From the NCBI GenBank assembly GCA_025356695.1, contig JANXSE010000270.1, forward strand, positions 1 to 33,361: a stretch of DNA of 33,361 nt, in the 5' to 3' direction. A program made the translations under genes and the position numbers. Position 1 is the stretch's first letter, and every line of letters starts with the position of its first letter. This document shows, piece after piece, positions 1-7,043 of this stretch. The notes under the pieces are model-generated. The model was not told the DNA's origin. It saw only the letters and a program-made list of their open reading frames with translations, and ran no database searches. The DNA is from Betaproteobacteria bacterium (GTDB taxonomy: Bacteria > Pseudomonadota > Gammaproteobacteria > Burkholderiales > SG8-41).

Positions 1-1
1 C

Positions 2-415
2 AATGCCGCGAATCTCGCGTGGATCGATGCCGCGTACCGGCGCGGGCGCGAAATCGACGCGCGCGGCGTCGTATTCTTTTTCCAGGCCGATCTGCCATAC
101 GAAAAGGAAGCGGAACCCGACACGCGTTCGGGCTTCGCCGATACCCTCAATGCGTTCAAGCAGCAATCGATAGCGTTCGGCAAGCCGGTGCTGCTGATCG
201 GCGGCGACCGACATCGCCTGATCATCGACCAGCCGTTGATCGGCCCCGGCCGCCAGCGCATCATGAACGTGACGCGCATCATGGTTCATGGCGATACCGA
301 GGTGCACGGCACTCTGGTGCACATCGACACCGACAATCCGGATCTGTTCAGCTATCAGCCCGTCTACATTCCGGAGAACATGCCGGCGTGGAAACCGGCC
401 GCGCAGCAGGAATAA
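2..415 (+). CDS. Metallophosphoesterase-like protein, C-terminal fragment
   Basis: The reading frame is open from the left edge of the window and ends in TAA at 413-415, so only the last 137 residues are seen. It begins NAANLAWIDAAYRRGR, followed by a hydrophobic strand (GVVFFFQADLP). Further on it has FGKPVLLIGGDRH and a later segment NVTRIMVHGD. This order, an aspartate-tryptophan helix, a beta strand with QAD, then GKPV-hydrophobic-GD-H, resembles the C-terminal half of calcineurin-like phosphoesterases, where the GD-H segment would supply a late metal ligand. The N-terminal metal-binding motifs lie outside the window. The gene converges on the alcohol dehydrogenase gene with only 6 bp between the stop codons. 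The family call is by remembered resemblance. No signal peptide can be judged because the start is missing. Confidence 0.55.
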   Translation, partial: NAANLAWIDAAYRRGREIDARGVVFFFQADLPYEKEAEPDTRSGFADTLNAFKQQSIAFGKPVLLIGGDRHRLIIDQPLIGPGRQRIMNVTRIMVHGDTEVHGTLVHIDTDNPDLFSYQPVYIPENMPAWKPAAQQE

Positions 416-421
416 CCCCGA

Positions 422-1531
422 CTAGAACTCGACCACGCTGCGGATCGACTCGCCGGAGTGCATGAGGTCGAAGCCGCGGTTGATGTCGGCCAGTGCCAGC
501 TTGTGCGTGATCAGATCGTCGATGTTGATCTTGCCGTCCATATACCAGTCGACGATCTTCGGCACGTCGCGGCGGCCCTTGGCGCCGCCGAACGCGGTGC
601 CCTTCCAGACACGCCCCGTCACCAGCTGAAACGGCCGCGTTTTGATTTCCTGCCCGGCACCGGCGACACCGATGATCACCGACACGCCCCAGCCCTTGTG
701 ACAGCATTCGAGCGCCTGCCGCATCACCTCGACATTGCCGATGCATTCGAAGCTGTAATCGGCGCCGCCCTTGGTCAGATTGACGAGATAGGCGACGAGA
801 TCGCTGCCGGTTTCTTTCGGATTCACAAAATGCGTCATGCCGAATTTTTCGGCGAGCGTTTTGCGTGACGGATTGAGATCGACGCCGACGATCATGTTGG
901 CGCCCGCCAAACGCGCGCCCTGAATGACGTTGAGCCCGATGCCGCCGAGACCGAATACCACCACGTTCGCCCCCGGCTCGACTTTCGCCGTGTTGATCAC
1001 CGCGCCGATGCCGGTGGTAACGCCGCAGCCGATATAACAAACCTTGTCAAAGGGCGCGTCTTCGCGGATTTTCGCCAGCGCGATCTCCGGCACTACCGTG
1101 TAATTGGCGAATGTGGACGTGCCCATGTAGTGAAAGATTTTCTCGCCACCAATGGAGAAACGGCTTGAGCCGTCGGGCATCACGCCCTGGCCCTGTGTGG
1201 TGCGGATGGCCTGGCACAGATTGGTCTTGCCGGAGAGGCAGTATTCGCACTGCCGGCATTCCGGCGTATAGAGCGGAATGACGTGATCGCCTTTCTTCAG
1301 GCTGGTGACGCCGGCGCCGATATCCACCACCACGCCTGCGCCCTCGTGGCCAAGGATTGCCGGGAACAGTCCTTCGGGATCGGCGCCCGAGCGCGTGAAT
1401 TCATCGGTATGGCAGATGCCGGTGGCCTTGATTTCAACCAGCACCTCGCCGGCGCGCGGGCCGTCGAGATCGACTGTTTCAATGGATAACGGCGCACCGG
1501 CCCTGGTGGCGATTGCAGCTTTGACCTTCAT
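422..1531 (-). CDS. frmA: S-(hydroxymethyl)glutathione dehydrogenase / class III alcohol dehydrogenase
   Basis: A full-length 369-residue zinc-dependent medium-chain dehydrogenase. Known members oxidise S-hydroxymethylglutathione with NAD+ in formaldehyde detoxification and also reduce S-nitrosoglutathione. Visible landmarks are the catalytic zinc ligands Cys40 (TGICHTDE), His62 (GHEGAG) and Cys169 (IGCGVTTG). The structural zinc cysteines are 92, 95, 98 and 106 (ECRQCEYC...NLC). The NAD-binding glycine motif is GLGGIG at 194-199. The long structural lobe and the HYMGTSTFANYTVV segment are typical of class III enzymes. The ATG at 1531 is preceded by GGAG about 5 nt upstream. The gene is divergent from gluQRS with a very short intergenic region. 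The usual partner, S-formylglutathione hydrolase, is not in the window, and no FrmR-type repressor is seen. Confidence 0.95.
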   Translation of the reverse strand: MKVKAAIATRAGAPLSIETVDLDGPRAGEVLVEIKATGICHTDEFTRSGADPEGLFPAILGHEGAGVVVDIGAGVTSLKKGDHVIPLYTPECRQCEYCLSGKTNLCQAIRTTQGQGVMPDGSSRFSIGGEKIFHYMGTSTFANYTVVPEIALAKIREDAPFDKVCYIGCGVTTGIGAVINTAKVEPGANVVVFGLGGIGLNVIQGARLAGANMIVGVDLNPSRKTLAEKFGMTHFVNPKETGSDLVAYLVNLTKGGADYSFECIGNVEVMRQALECCHKGWGVSVIIGVAGAGQEIKTRPFQLVTGRVWKGTAFGGAKGRRDVPKIVDWYMDGKINIDDLITHKLALADINRGFDLMHSGESIRSVVEF

Positions 1532-1560
1532 TCTTGCTCCATCGTGAAGTTTTGTTCGTG

Positions 1561-2475
1561 ATGGCTATACTATCAAATATGCTCTCTACTTATCGCGGTC
1601 GCTTTGCGCCTTCGCCGACCGGACCGCTGCATTTCGGTTCGCTGGTCGCCGCCGTCGCCAGTTACGCCGATGCGCGACAAAACAGCGGTGCATGGCTGCT
1701 GCGCATCGAGGACGTTGACACACCGCGCACGGTCGCCGGCGCCACCGAAGAAATTCTCGCCACACTCGCCGCCTGCGGCATGCGGCACGACGGTGCAATC
1801 GTTTATCAAAGCCAAAGGGACGACGCTTATCACAACGCGCTGCATCAGTTGCGCGAACACAAGCTGGCCTACCCCTGCGCCTGCACGCGCCGCGAAATCG
1901 CCGATTCGGCGCTGCGCGGCATCGAAGGGCCGGTCTATCCGGGCACCTGCCGCCATGACATCGGCAGCAAACCGGCGCGCGCCTGGCGTGTCGACACGCG
2001 CGGCGCGCGCATTGCCTTCGACGATGCCGTGCAGGGGCGCATCGAACAGAACCTCGAAACCGACATCGGCGACTTCGTGCTCTACCGCGCCGACAACCTC
2101 TATGCCTATCAACTCGCCGTCGTCGTCGATGATGCCGAACAGGGCATCACGCATATCGTGCGCGGCGCCGATCTGCTCGACTCGACACCGCGCCAGATCT
2201 ATCTGCAGAAACTGCTGAACCTGCCGATACCGCATTACCTGCACCTGCCGGTCGCCGTGAACGAGGCTGGCGAGAAACTCAGCAAACAAACACGCGCACC
2301 GGCCGTCGAGCGCAGCAACGTGCTGCCGGCGCTGATCGATGCCCTGCGCTTCCTCGGCCAGCAACCGCCCGCACTCGATTCGGTTCCTGCACTGTGGCAA
2401 TGGACGGCTGAAAACTGGCGCCGCGAAAAGATTCCGCGCTCACGGGTCGGGCCGCCTCACGGCGGTCATGCATAA
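1561..2475 (+). CDS. gluQ: Glutamyl-Q tRNA(Asp) synthetase
   Basis: A truncated class I glutamyl-tRNA synthetase paralogue that charges glutamate onto the queuosine base of tRNA(Asp). It has the HIGH-type motif FAPSPTGPLHFGS near the N-terminus and the KMSKS-type motif GEKLSKQT near residue 240. It lacks the anticodon-binding domain, as expected for a protein of about 300 residues. A zinc-site pattern is present: CAC, then Tyr and Cys (PVYPGTC) about 25 residues on. Start choice is uncertain. ATG 1561 and ATG 1579 both lie just before the conserved YRGRFAPSPTG, and the in-frame start at 1534 would run into the divergent frmA start region. The 3' end overlaps or abuts the start of the rhomboid gene (ATG 2468 or 2483), suggesting translational coupling. 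Confidence 0.92.
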   Translation: MAILSNMLSTYRGRFAPSPTGPLHFGSLVAAVASYADARQNSGAWLLRIEDVDTPRTVAGATEEILATLAACGMRHDGAIVYQSQRDDAYHNALHQLREHKLAYPCACTRREIADSALRGIEGPVYPGTCRHDIGSKPARAWRVDTRGARIAFDDAVQGRIEQNLETDIGDFVLYRADNLYAYQLAVVVDDAEQGITHIVRGADLLDSTPRQIYLQKLLNLPIPHYLHLPVAVNEAGEKLSKQTRAPAVERSNVLPALIDALRFLGQQPPALDSVPALWQWTAENWRREKIPRSRVGPPHGGHA

Positions 2476-2482
2476 TGCAGAA

Positions 2483-3625
2483 ATGACCACCGACGCCACC
2501 CCGGACCACCTCGCCGAAATCGAGTTTGCACAGCGCCTGCACAACGCGACGCCACGCGCCTACATCACGCCGGCGCTGGTCGTGCTGAACGTTCTCGTTT
2601 TTGGCGTAATGATCGCGACGGGTATTGCCATCCTCGGCGGCCGCCCGGATGACTACCTGAAATTCGGCGCCAACTTCGGGCCGCTGACCAGCGGCGGCGA
2701 GTGGTGGCGGCTCGTCACCTGCACCTTCGTCCACGCCGGCATTCTGCATCTGCTCTTCAACCTGTGGGCACTGTGGGACTGCGGCCGGCTTTCCGAACGG
2801 CTGTTCGGCAACGTATGGTTTGCCGCCATCTATCTGTTCGCCGGCGTCTGCGGCAGTTTCGCCAGCATGCTGTGGCACAACGAAACGGTCAGTGTGGGCG
2901 CCTCGGGTGCGGTGTTCGGCGTCTTCGGCGCACTGCTTGCCTACACGCTGCGCCAGCGCGGTTCGATTCCACCGGCGATGATGAATCGCCTGCGCATCAG
3001 CACCTCGATCTTCGTCACCTATTCGCTGTTCTACGGCTTCGCCGCCTCGGGCATCGACAACGCCGCTCATCTTGGCGGCCTTGCCGCCGGTTTCCTCATG
3101 GGCTGTATCGGCGCGCGACCATTGGAGTTGCAGGCACGCGCCGCCGGCCACGCCCAGCGCATTGCGCTGGCCGTCTTGATCGCTGCCGTCGCGCTGCCGT
3201 CGGCGGCGCATTTCGCCCCCGACACTTCGCGCGTCTATCGTGAAGCACTCGCCCTGCAGAAAGCCATCGACGCCTTCGCTGCTGATGAGCGCAAACTGAG
3301 CACTGCGTTCGAGAGCATTGCCAAACGCGCGCGCGACAGCAAAGGTGATGACAAAAGCGTCCTCACCGATTTACGTCAAAATCTGCTGCCGGCATGGGAT
3401 GAGGCGGTCACGCGTTTGTCGGCCGTCGAACTCGACGTGCATGCGCCGTTGCGCAAGGACTATGACATTTTGCTGCGCTACGCGCATGCGCGGCGCGACA
3501 TGACTGCGGCGCTGGCAGATTTTCTCGAAGCAGGCACGCCGGCCAGCCGGCAGAATTTCATCGACAAACGCGCCGCTACCGAAGCGGCATTGCAGGAATA
3601 CCGCGAGCGGCAGGCGAAGAAATAA
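2483..3625 (+). CDS. Rhomboid family intramembrane serine protease
   Basis: A polytopic membrane protein of 380 residues from ATG 2483; ATG 2468, 15 nt earlier, is an alternative start overlapping gluQRS. The rhomboid core is intact: HLLFN (His89, Asn93), the catalytic serine in GASGAVFG (Ser141) and the catalytic histidine in NAAHLGGLAAG (His196). The first membrane segment is near residues 30-50 and the WWR element is at 74-76. After one more hydrophobic segment (about 228-243), residues 250-380 form a charged, helical, soluble tail rich in Ala, Arg and Asp that I do not recognise. Rhomboids cleave membrane-anchored substrates within or beside the bilayer. No substrate is suggested by the neighbours. 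No clear Shine-Dalgarno sequence precedes either start, in line with coupling to gluQRS. Confidence 0.9.
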   Translation: MTTDATPDHLAEIEFAQRLHNATPRAYITPALVVLNVLVFGVMIATGIAILGGRPDDYLKFGANFGPLTSGGEWWRLVTCTFVHAGILHLLFNLWALWDCGRLSERLFGNVWFAAIYLFAGVCGSFASMLWHNETVSVGASGAVFGVFGALLAYTLRQRGSIPPAMMNRLRISTSIFVTYSLFYGFAASGIDNAAHLGGLAAGFLMGCIGARPLELQARAAGHAQRIALAVLIAAVALPSAAHFAPDTSRVYREALALQKAIDAFAADERKLSTAFESIAKRARDSKGDDKSVLTDLRQNLLPAWDEAVTRLSAVELDVHAPLRKDYDILLRYAHARRDMTAALADFLEAGTPASRQNFIDKRAATEAALQEYRERQAKK

Positions 3626-3674
3626 TCTGCGCAGAGAAGTCCCGGAATACGCTTTGCTCCTTCCGTGCTACGCG

Positions 3675-4526
3675 CTAACGCAGTTCAACCAACCGTGGGC
3701 GAAGACGTTCGGCTTCGGCAATGCGTGCGCGGATCGCCGGGACTGCCGCGCGTCCGGCAATCTCGCCCGCCGCGATGCTTTCCAGTTTCGAGGAAAAATC
3801 GAGCGAACGCGTACGCGGCGTGTCGGGTCGGATGGGAACATCGGCCTGCTCTACTTCATTGCTGCCGCGAAACGAAACATCAACGGCGATCACGACATCG
3901 CCCCCCATGCGCCGCGCGACGGACACCGGCACGCGGCTCGTTAATCCGCCGTCAACATATTCGACGCCCGCAATCAGCACCGGCCAGAACACATCGGGAA
4001 TGCTGGCCGAGGCGCGTACCGCCAGTCCGGTGTTGCCGCGATTGAATATCGTCATGCGTTTATCGGCGCGTGCGGTCGCCACCACCGCAAAGGCGCGTGG
4101 CATGGCTTCGATCGAACGGTTGTCGAGCACGCGATTGACGTAATTCTGCAGCGCCTCGCCGCGTACGCGGCCCGGACCGAAGAAGGTGATATCGACAAGC
4201 TCGTTGTCTTCGACCTCGAGCGCCAGTTTCTCCAGTTGCGCTGCGTTGTTACCGCCCGCATAGAGTGCCGCCACCACCGCGCCGGCGCTGCTGCCGACGA
4301 CGATATCCGGAACCACGCCCGCCGCTTCGAGCGCCTTGATCACGCCGACGTGCGCAAAACCGCGTGAGCCGCCGGCACCCAGCACCAGCGCCACCAGCGG
4401 CCGCTGCGCGCGCAGCGGTTCGATTGCCGCTGCACGCGGCGTCGCCAGTTCCGGATATTCGCGTTGCGTGAGTGCACAGCCGGCCAGCAGCAGTGCAACA
4501 ACAACACTCGCGATCAAGGCACGCAT
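3675..4526 (-). CDS. Patatin-like phospholipase, lipoprotein (RssA/NTE type)
   Basis: A predicted outer- or inner-membrane lipoprotein. Residues 1-17 form a signal ending in the lipobox LLAGC, with Cys17 as the lipidated residue. The patatin fold follows. The oxyanion-hole glycine cluster is GAGGSRGFAHVG (50-61), the nucleophile elbow is GSSAG with Ser80, and the catalytic aspartate is in VDGGL (Asp192). Both dyad residues are present, so the enzyme should be an active serine acyl hydrolase on phospholipids or lysophospholipids. Its length (283 residues) fits the short bacterial NTE/RssA group plus a signal peptide. It starts only 4 bp after the stop of the CMD-family gene and shares its strand, so co-transcription with that gene and perhaps gntR is likely. 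It converges on the rhomboid gene, with no clear terminator in the 49-bp gap. Confidence 0.92.
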   Translation of the reverse strand: MRALIASVVVALLLAGCALTQREYPELATPRAAAIEPLRAQRPLVALVLGAGGSRGFAHVGVIKALEAAGVVPDIVVGSSAGAVVAALYAGGNNAAQLEKLALEVEDNELVDITFFGPGRVRGEALQNYVNRVLDNRSIEAMPRAFAVVATARADKRMTIFNRGNTGLAVRASASIPDVFWPVLIAGVEYVDGGLTSRVPVSVARRMGGDVVIAVDVSFRGSNEVEQADVPIRPDTPRTRSLDFSSKLESIAAGEIAGRAAVPAIRARIAEAERLRPRLVELR

Positions 4527-4530
4527 GGCT

Positions 4531-5091
4531 TCAGTCCGCTTTCGCTTTCAACGCGGCGGCAAACTCGCCTTGCTTCGTACCGAGAGTTTTCAACCAGCGC
4601 TGGCCGCCGAAGGTAAAACCGATCCAGTAACCGAGTTCGACCAGTTCCGGCTCGGAGAATTCGGCGTGCAGTTCGGTCCACATTGCATCGTCTGCCTGCG
4701 CGGGGTCATACATGATGGCGTCGGCGTAACGCAGAGCCAGCTTTTCGCGCGGTGTGAAACGCGCCGACTTCGCGTAGTTCATCAAATCGGCCATGCGATC
4801 GTTTTCATCCCGCGCGGACCGCGCGGAGCCCTGGTTGCTTCAGTAACCGCATTCAATAGTGTGCGCAATATAGGCGCGCGTGAGTTCTTTCAACTCGTGT
4901 TCGAGCACGCCAGCGCCGCCGTCGAACAGCATCTTGCGCGTCAGCGTGAAAGAACGCATCACATCCGGCTGGTGCGCGCGGATCGCCTGGTTCTCGGGAC
5001 CGGGCCGCCCTTCGGCGATGGCTTCGTCGAGCCACTGTTGCACGAGCGGGTCTTTGATGTTTGCGGGATCGATGTAGCTGATGCGCGCCAT
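4531..5091 (-). CDS. Probable selenoprotein: carboxymuconolactone decarboxylase/AhpD-family peroxidase with in-frame TGA (CxxU)
   Basis: Read through the TGA at 4840-4842, this is a 186-residue protein. The start ATG 5091 has GGAGG 4 nt upstream and begins MARISYIDPANI, typical of the CMD family. Residues 1-83 end in AHTIECGY. The TGA is codon 84, placed exactly where the family has the second cysteine of its redox CxxC motif. The same frame then continues SNQGSARSARDENDR and on through ADLMNYAKSARF and REKLALRYADAI to a TGA at 4531-4533. Both halves are needed for one CMD domain, and the join needs no frameshift. Codons after the TGA keep the local GC-rich third-position bias. The hairpin described at 4809-4827 fits a bacterial SECIS element. 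AhpD-like and CMD-domain selenoproteins are known from earlier metagenomic surveys, so the class has precedent. The alternative is a recent nonsense mutation making a pseudogene. Expected role: thiol/selenol-dependent peroxide reduction or a related redox reaction. Confidence 0.78.
4809..4827 (-). promoter_or_regulatory. Candidate bacterial SECIS element within the CMD-family mRNA
   Basis: On the minus-strand transcript, the 5' arm CCGCGCG (4826-4820), loop GUC (4819-4817) and 3' arm CGCGCGG (4816-4810) form 7 Watson-Crick pairs, closed by a U-G wobble (4827/4809). If the top G-C pair opens, the loop is GGUCC. The GGUC apex starts 19 nt after the UGA. From memory, the E. coli fdhF SECIS has an AGGUCU loop in which GGUC begins 18 nt after its UGA and the G and U contact SelB. 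General bacterial SECIS rules require a G among the first two loop bases and a UGA-to-loop distance of roughly 16-37 nt, and both are met. The bulged U of the fdhF stem is not seen here. The hairpin lies inside coding sequence (Ser-Ala-Arg-Ser-Ala-Arg), as bacterial SECIS elements do. Confidence 0.68.
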
Positions 5092-5160
5092 GCTGCCTCC
5101 ACGATGCCGGCGGAACCGGCGTTTACGATCGATCTTACCGCAGCAACCGCGCGGCAAATT

Positions 5161-5868
5161 TCAGGCGCGCGCCTTGGCCTTGCCGGCCGGCCGTTCAACC
5201 AGCCGCAACACTTCGGCGGCAGCGTGCGCGGCCTGGTCGCGCGTGATCTGCTCCGCCGCCGCGGCATCGCGCCGTTTGATCGCGGCAAGGATGGCCTTCA
5301 TGCCCTTGATGCTCTCCTCAGGGCGCAACGCGGAACGCGCCGGATGCGACAGGCCCAATGCGCGCCAGCGCCAGATGCGCGCGTGCAGCGTCGCCAGCAT
5401 GCCGGACAACACTTCGCTGGCGGCGCCGTCGAACAACACTTCGTAGAAAGCATTTTTCGTCGTCAGAATTTTTTCGGCATCGCCGTCGCGGTAGGCCTCG
5501 ACCACCACGTCAAGCGCCGCCGCCAGACTTTTGAGCTGATCGGCGCCCGCATGTTCGACGAAGAGGCGCGCGGCAATGCCTTCGAGCGCGCCGCGGATCG
5601 TATAGAGATCGCGCGCCTCGCCGGCCGACAGTTCGCGCACGACCGGCCCCTTGTGCGGAATGATGGCGACGAGGCCTTCGGATTCGAGCTGGCGCAACAC
5701 CTCACGCACCACGGTGCGCGAGACGCCGGTCATTTCGGTCAATTCGCGCTCGATCAGGCGCTGGCCCGGTGCGAGCTGGCCGCCGATGATGGCGGCACGC
5801 AGGCGTTCGAGCACCTGCTGGCGCAGCGGTGCGGCGTGACGCTGGATTTCAAGCGGGGCGAGAGCCAT
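5161..5868 (-). CDS. GntR-family transcriptional regulator, FCD (FadR/VanR) subgroup
   Basis: A 235-residue regulator. The N-terminal winged helix-turn-helix spans roughly residues 15-80, with GQRLIERELTEMTGVSRT and VREVLRQLESEGLV; the wing contains IPHKGPVV. An all-helical FCD ligand-binding domain follows (about 85-215), including LYTIRGALEGIAARLF and the late EESIKGMKAIL and RRDAAAAEQITRDQAAHAA helices. FCD regulators usually sense small organic acids, often through a metal site, and usually repress adjacent catabolic genes. The gene is divergent from the oxidoreductase operon, and the shared 96-bp region carries two overlapping palindromes. On its own strand it is followed 69 bp later by the CMD-family gene. 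The Shine-Dalgarno sequence is poor (AGGAA directly against the ATG), so translation may be weak. Confidence 0.93.
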   Translation of the reverse strand: MALAPLEIQRHAAPLRQQVLERLRAAIIGGQLAPGQRLIERELTEMTGVSRTVVREVLRQLESEGLVAIIPHKGPVVRELSAGEARDLYTIRGALEGIAARLFVEHAGADQLKSLAAALDVVVEAYRDGDAEKILTTKNAFYEVLFDGAASEVLSGMLATLHARIWRWRALGLSHPARSALRPEESIKGMKAILAAIKRRDAAAAEQITRDQAAHAAAEVLRLVERPAGKAKARA

Positions 5869-5884
5869 TTCCTGATGATTCCAT

Positions 5885-5919
5885 TTGACCAGATCGTATT
5901 ACCGTAATACGATATTACG
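5885..5919 (+). promoter_or_regulatory. Sigma-70-like promoter overlapped by tandem palindromic operators (probable GntR site)
   Basis: The promoter reads TTGACC (5885-5890), a 17-nt spacer, then TACGAT (5908-5913). A perfect inverted repeat ATCGTATTA-CCG-TAATACGAT covers 5893-5913, so it fills the spacer and the -10 box. A second palindrome CGTAATA-CGA-TATTACG (5903-5919) shares its left arm with the first, giving three half-sites with centres 8 bp apart. Binding here would occlude RNA polymerase, which suits repression by the adjacent divergent GntR-family protein. The operator assignment is inferred from position and symmetry. The palindromes themselves are read directly. Confidence 0.72.
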
Positions 5920-5964
5920 AAATCACCTTCCGTTGCAACCTAAAAACGCTCCCGAGGAGTCCGC

Positions 5965-7032
5965 ATGAGCAGCAAACCCGTCAATGTCGGCATCATTGGC
6001 CTCGGCCGCTGGGCCAAGGTTCTGACCCGCGCCGCCAAACAGTCCGACAAGATCAAAATCGTCGGCGCCTTCAGCCGTTCCGAAGAGAAGCGCAACGCCT
6101 TCGCACAGGAATTCGGCGTGCCGGCGGTGGCCAGCATGGAAGCGATGCTCGCCGATCCGAACATTCAGGGCTGCATCCTGACGGTGCCGAACGAACAGCA
6201 TCTGCCGGTGGCGCTGCAGGTCGCCAAGGCGAAAAAACACATCTATACCGAAAAACCGATCGCCAACACGCTGGAAAACGGCCTCAGGATCGCCGCACTC
6301 GAAAAAGAATACGGCGTCTCGGTCACCGTCGGTCACAGCGCGCGCCTGATGGCGGGCCTGCGCGAAATCAAAAAGCGCATCGACGCCGGCGAATTGGGCT
6401 GTGTTGCCTTCATCGAAGCCAATTTCTCGAACGAGCGCGCGCTTGAACTCACGCCGCAAACCTGGCGCTGGTACAAAGACAAGGCACCCGGCGGCCCGTT
6501 GTCGCAACTGGCGATCCATCAATTCGACGTCGTGCATTACCTCGGTGGCGAAATCGCCGAAGTCAGCGCGATGTCGTCGAAACTCTCGCCGGTCGGCGCC
6601 GAGGTCGACGACCAGTCGATGACGCTGCTGAAATTCGCCGATGGCAAGGTCGCTTACGTCGGATCGTGCTGGACTTCGCCCGGCATTTATTCGGTGCGCG
6701 TGTTCGGCTCGAAAGGCCTGATGCATTTCGAAATCGATTTCGGTACCTGGGACACGCCGGACAAGATCCACGAATCGGCCATACTCTACATCCAGCGTGG
6801 CAAAGACGGCTACGCCAAGCGCGAGGAGCTAAAGATCGCGAAGAGCGATATGTTCCGTGCCGAGCTCGAAATGTTCGCCGACAGCATCGCTACCAACCAG
6901 CCGGCGGAACTCTCGGCCGACAACGGCAACGTCGCGCTGGCGGTCGTCTACGCCGCGCTGCGCTCGCTCGAACGCAACGGCCAGGCCGTCAAAATCGCTG
7001 ATATCATCGCCGAACACCAGGCAAAAATCTGA
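5965..7032 (+). CDS. Gfo/Idh/MocA-family NAD(P)-dependent oxidoreductase
   Basis: A cytosolic 355-residue dehydrogenase. The N-terminal Rossmann fold has GLGRWA (12-17) as the dinucleotide motif. The family hallmark EKP is at 96-98 (YTEKPIA), whose lysine is catalytic in characterised members. The central motif GGPLSQLAIHQFDVVHYL (176-193) contains the conserved His and Asp. The C-terminal alpha/beta domain (about 125-330) closes the active site. Members oxidise sugars, inositols, sugar acids or related polyols, or reduce biliverdin-like substrates; the specificity here is unknown. The ATG at 5965 has GAGGAG about 6 nt upstream. It is the first gene of a tight four-gene operon (11 bp to the next gene) read from the promoter covered by the GntR-type palindromes. 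Confidence 0.93.
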   Translation: MSSKPVNVGIIGLGRWAKVLTRAAKQSDKIKIVGAFSRSEEKRNAFAQEFGVPAVASMEAMLADPNIQGCILTVPNEQHLPVALQVAKAKKHIYTEKPIANTLENGLRIAALEKEYGVSVTVGHSARLMAGLREIKKRIDAGELGCVAFIEANFSNERALELTPQTWRWYKDKAPGGPLSQLAIHQFDVVHYLGGEIAEVSAMSSKLSPVGAEVDDQSMTLLKFADGKVAYVGSCWTSPGIYSVRVFGSKGLMHFEIDFGTWDTPDKIHESAILYIQRGKDGYAKREELKIAKSDMFRAELEMFADSIATNQPAELSADNGNVALAVVYAALRSLERNGQAVKIADIIAEHQAKI

Positions 7033-7043
7033 CAGGAGGTCGC

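Noticed and set aside
2279..3211. A 310-codon minus-strand frame opposite gluQRS and the rhomboid gene
   Set aside because: It is antisense to intact catalytic motifs of both genes and has no family resemblance.
4531..5091. Reading the CMD region as two separate short genes
   Set aside because: Both pieces are halves of one domain in the same frame. The downstream piece lacks a ribosome-binding site near its ATG at 4794, and the TGA hits the catalytic cysteine position.
4336..5907. A 523-codon open frame on the plus strand, opposite patatin, CMD and gntR
   Set aside because: It lies antisense to three genes with clear motifs. Its translation is low-complexity and rich in Arg, Gln and His, as expected of a GC-rich shadow frame, and it has no recognisable domain.
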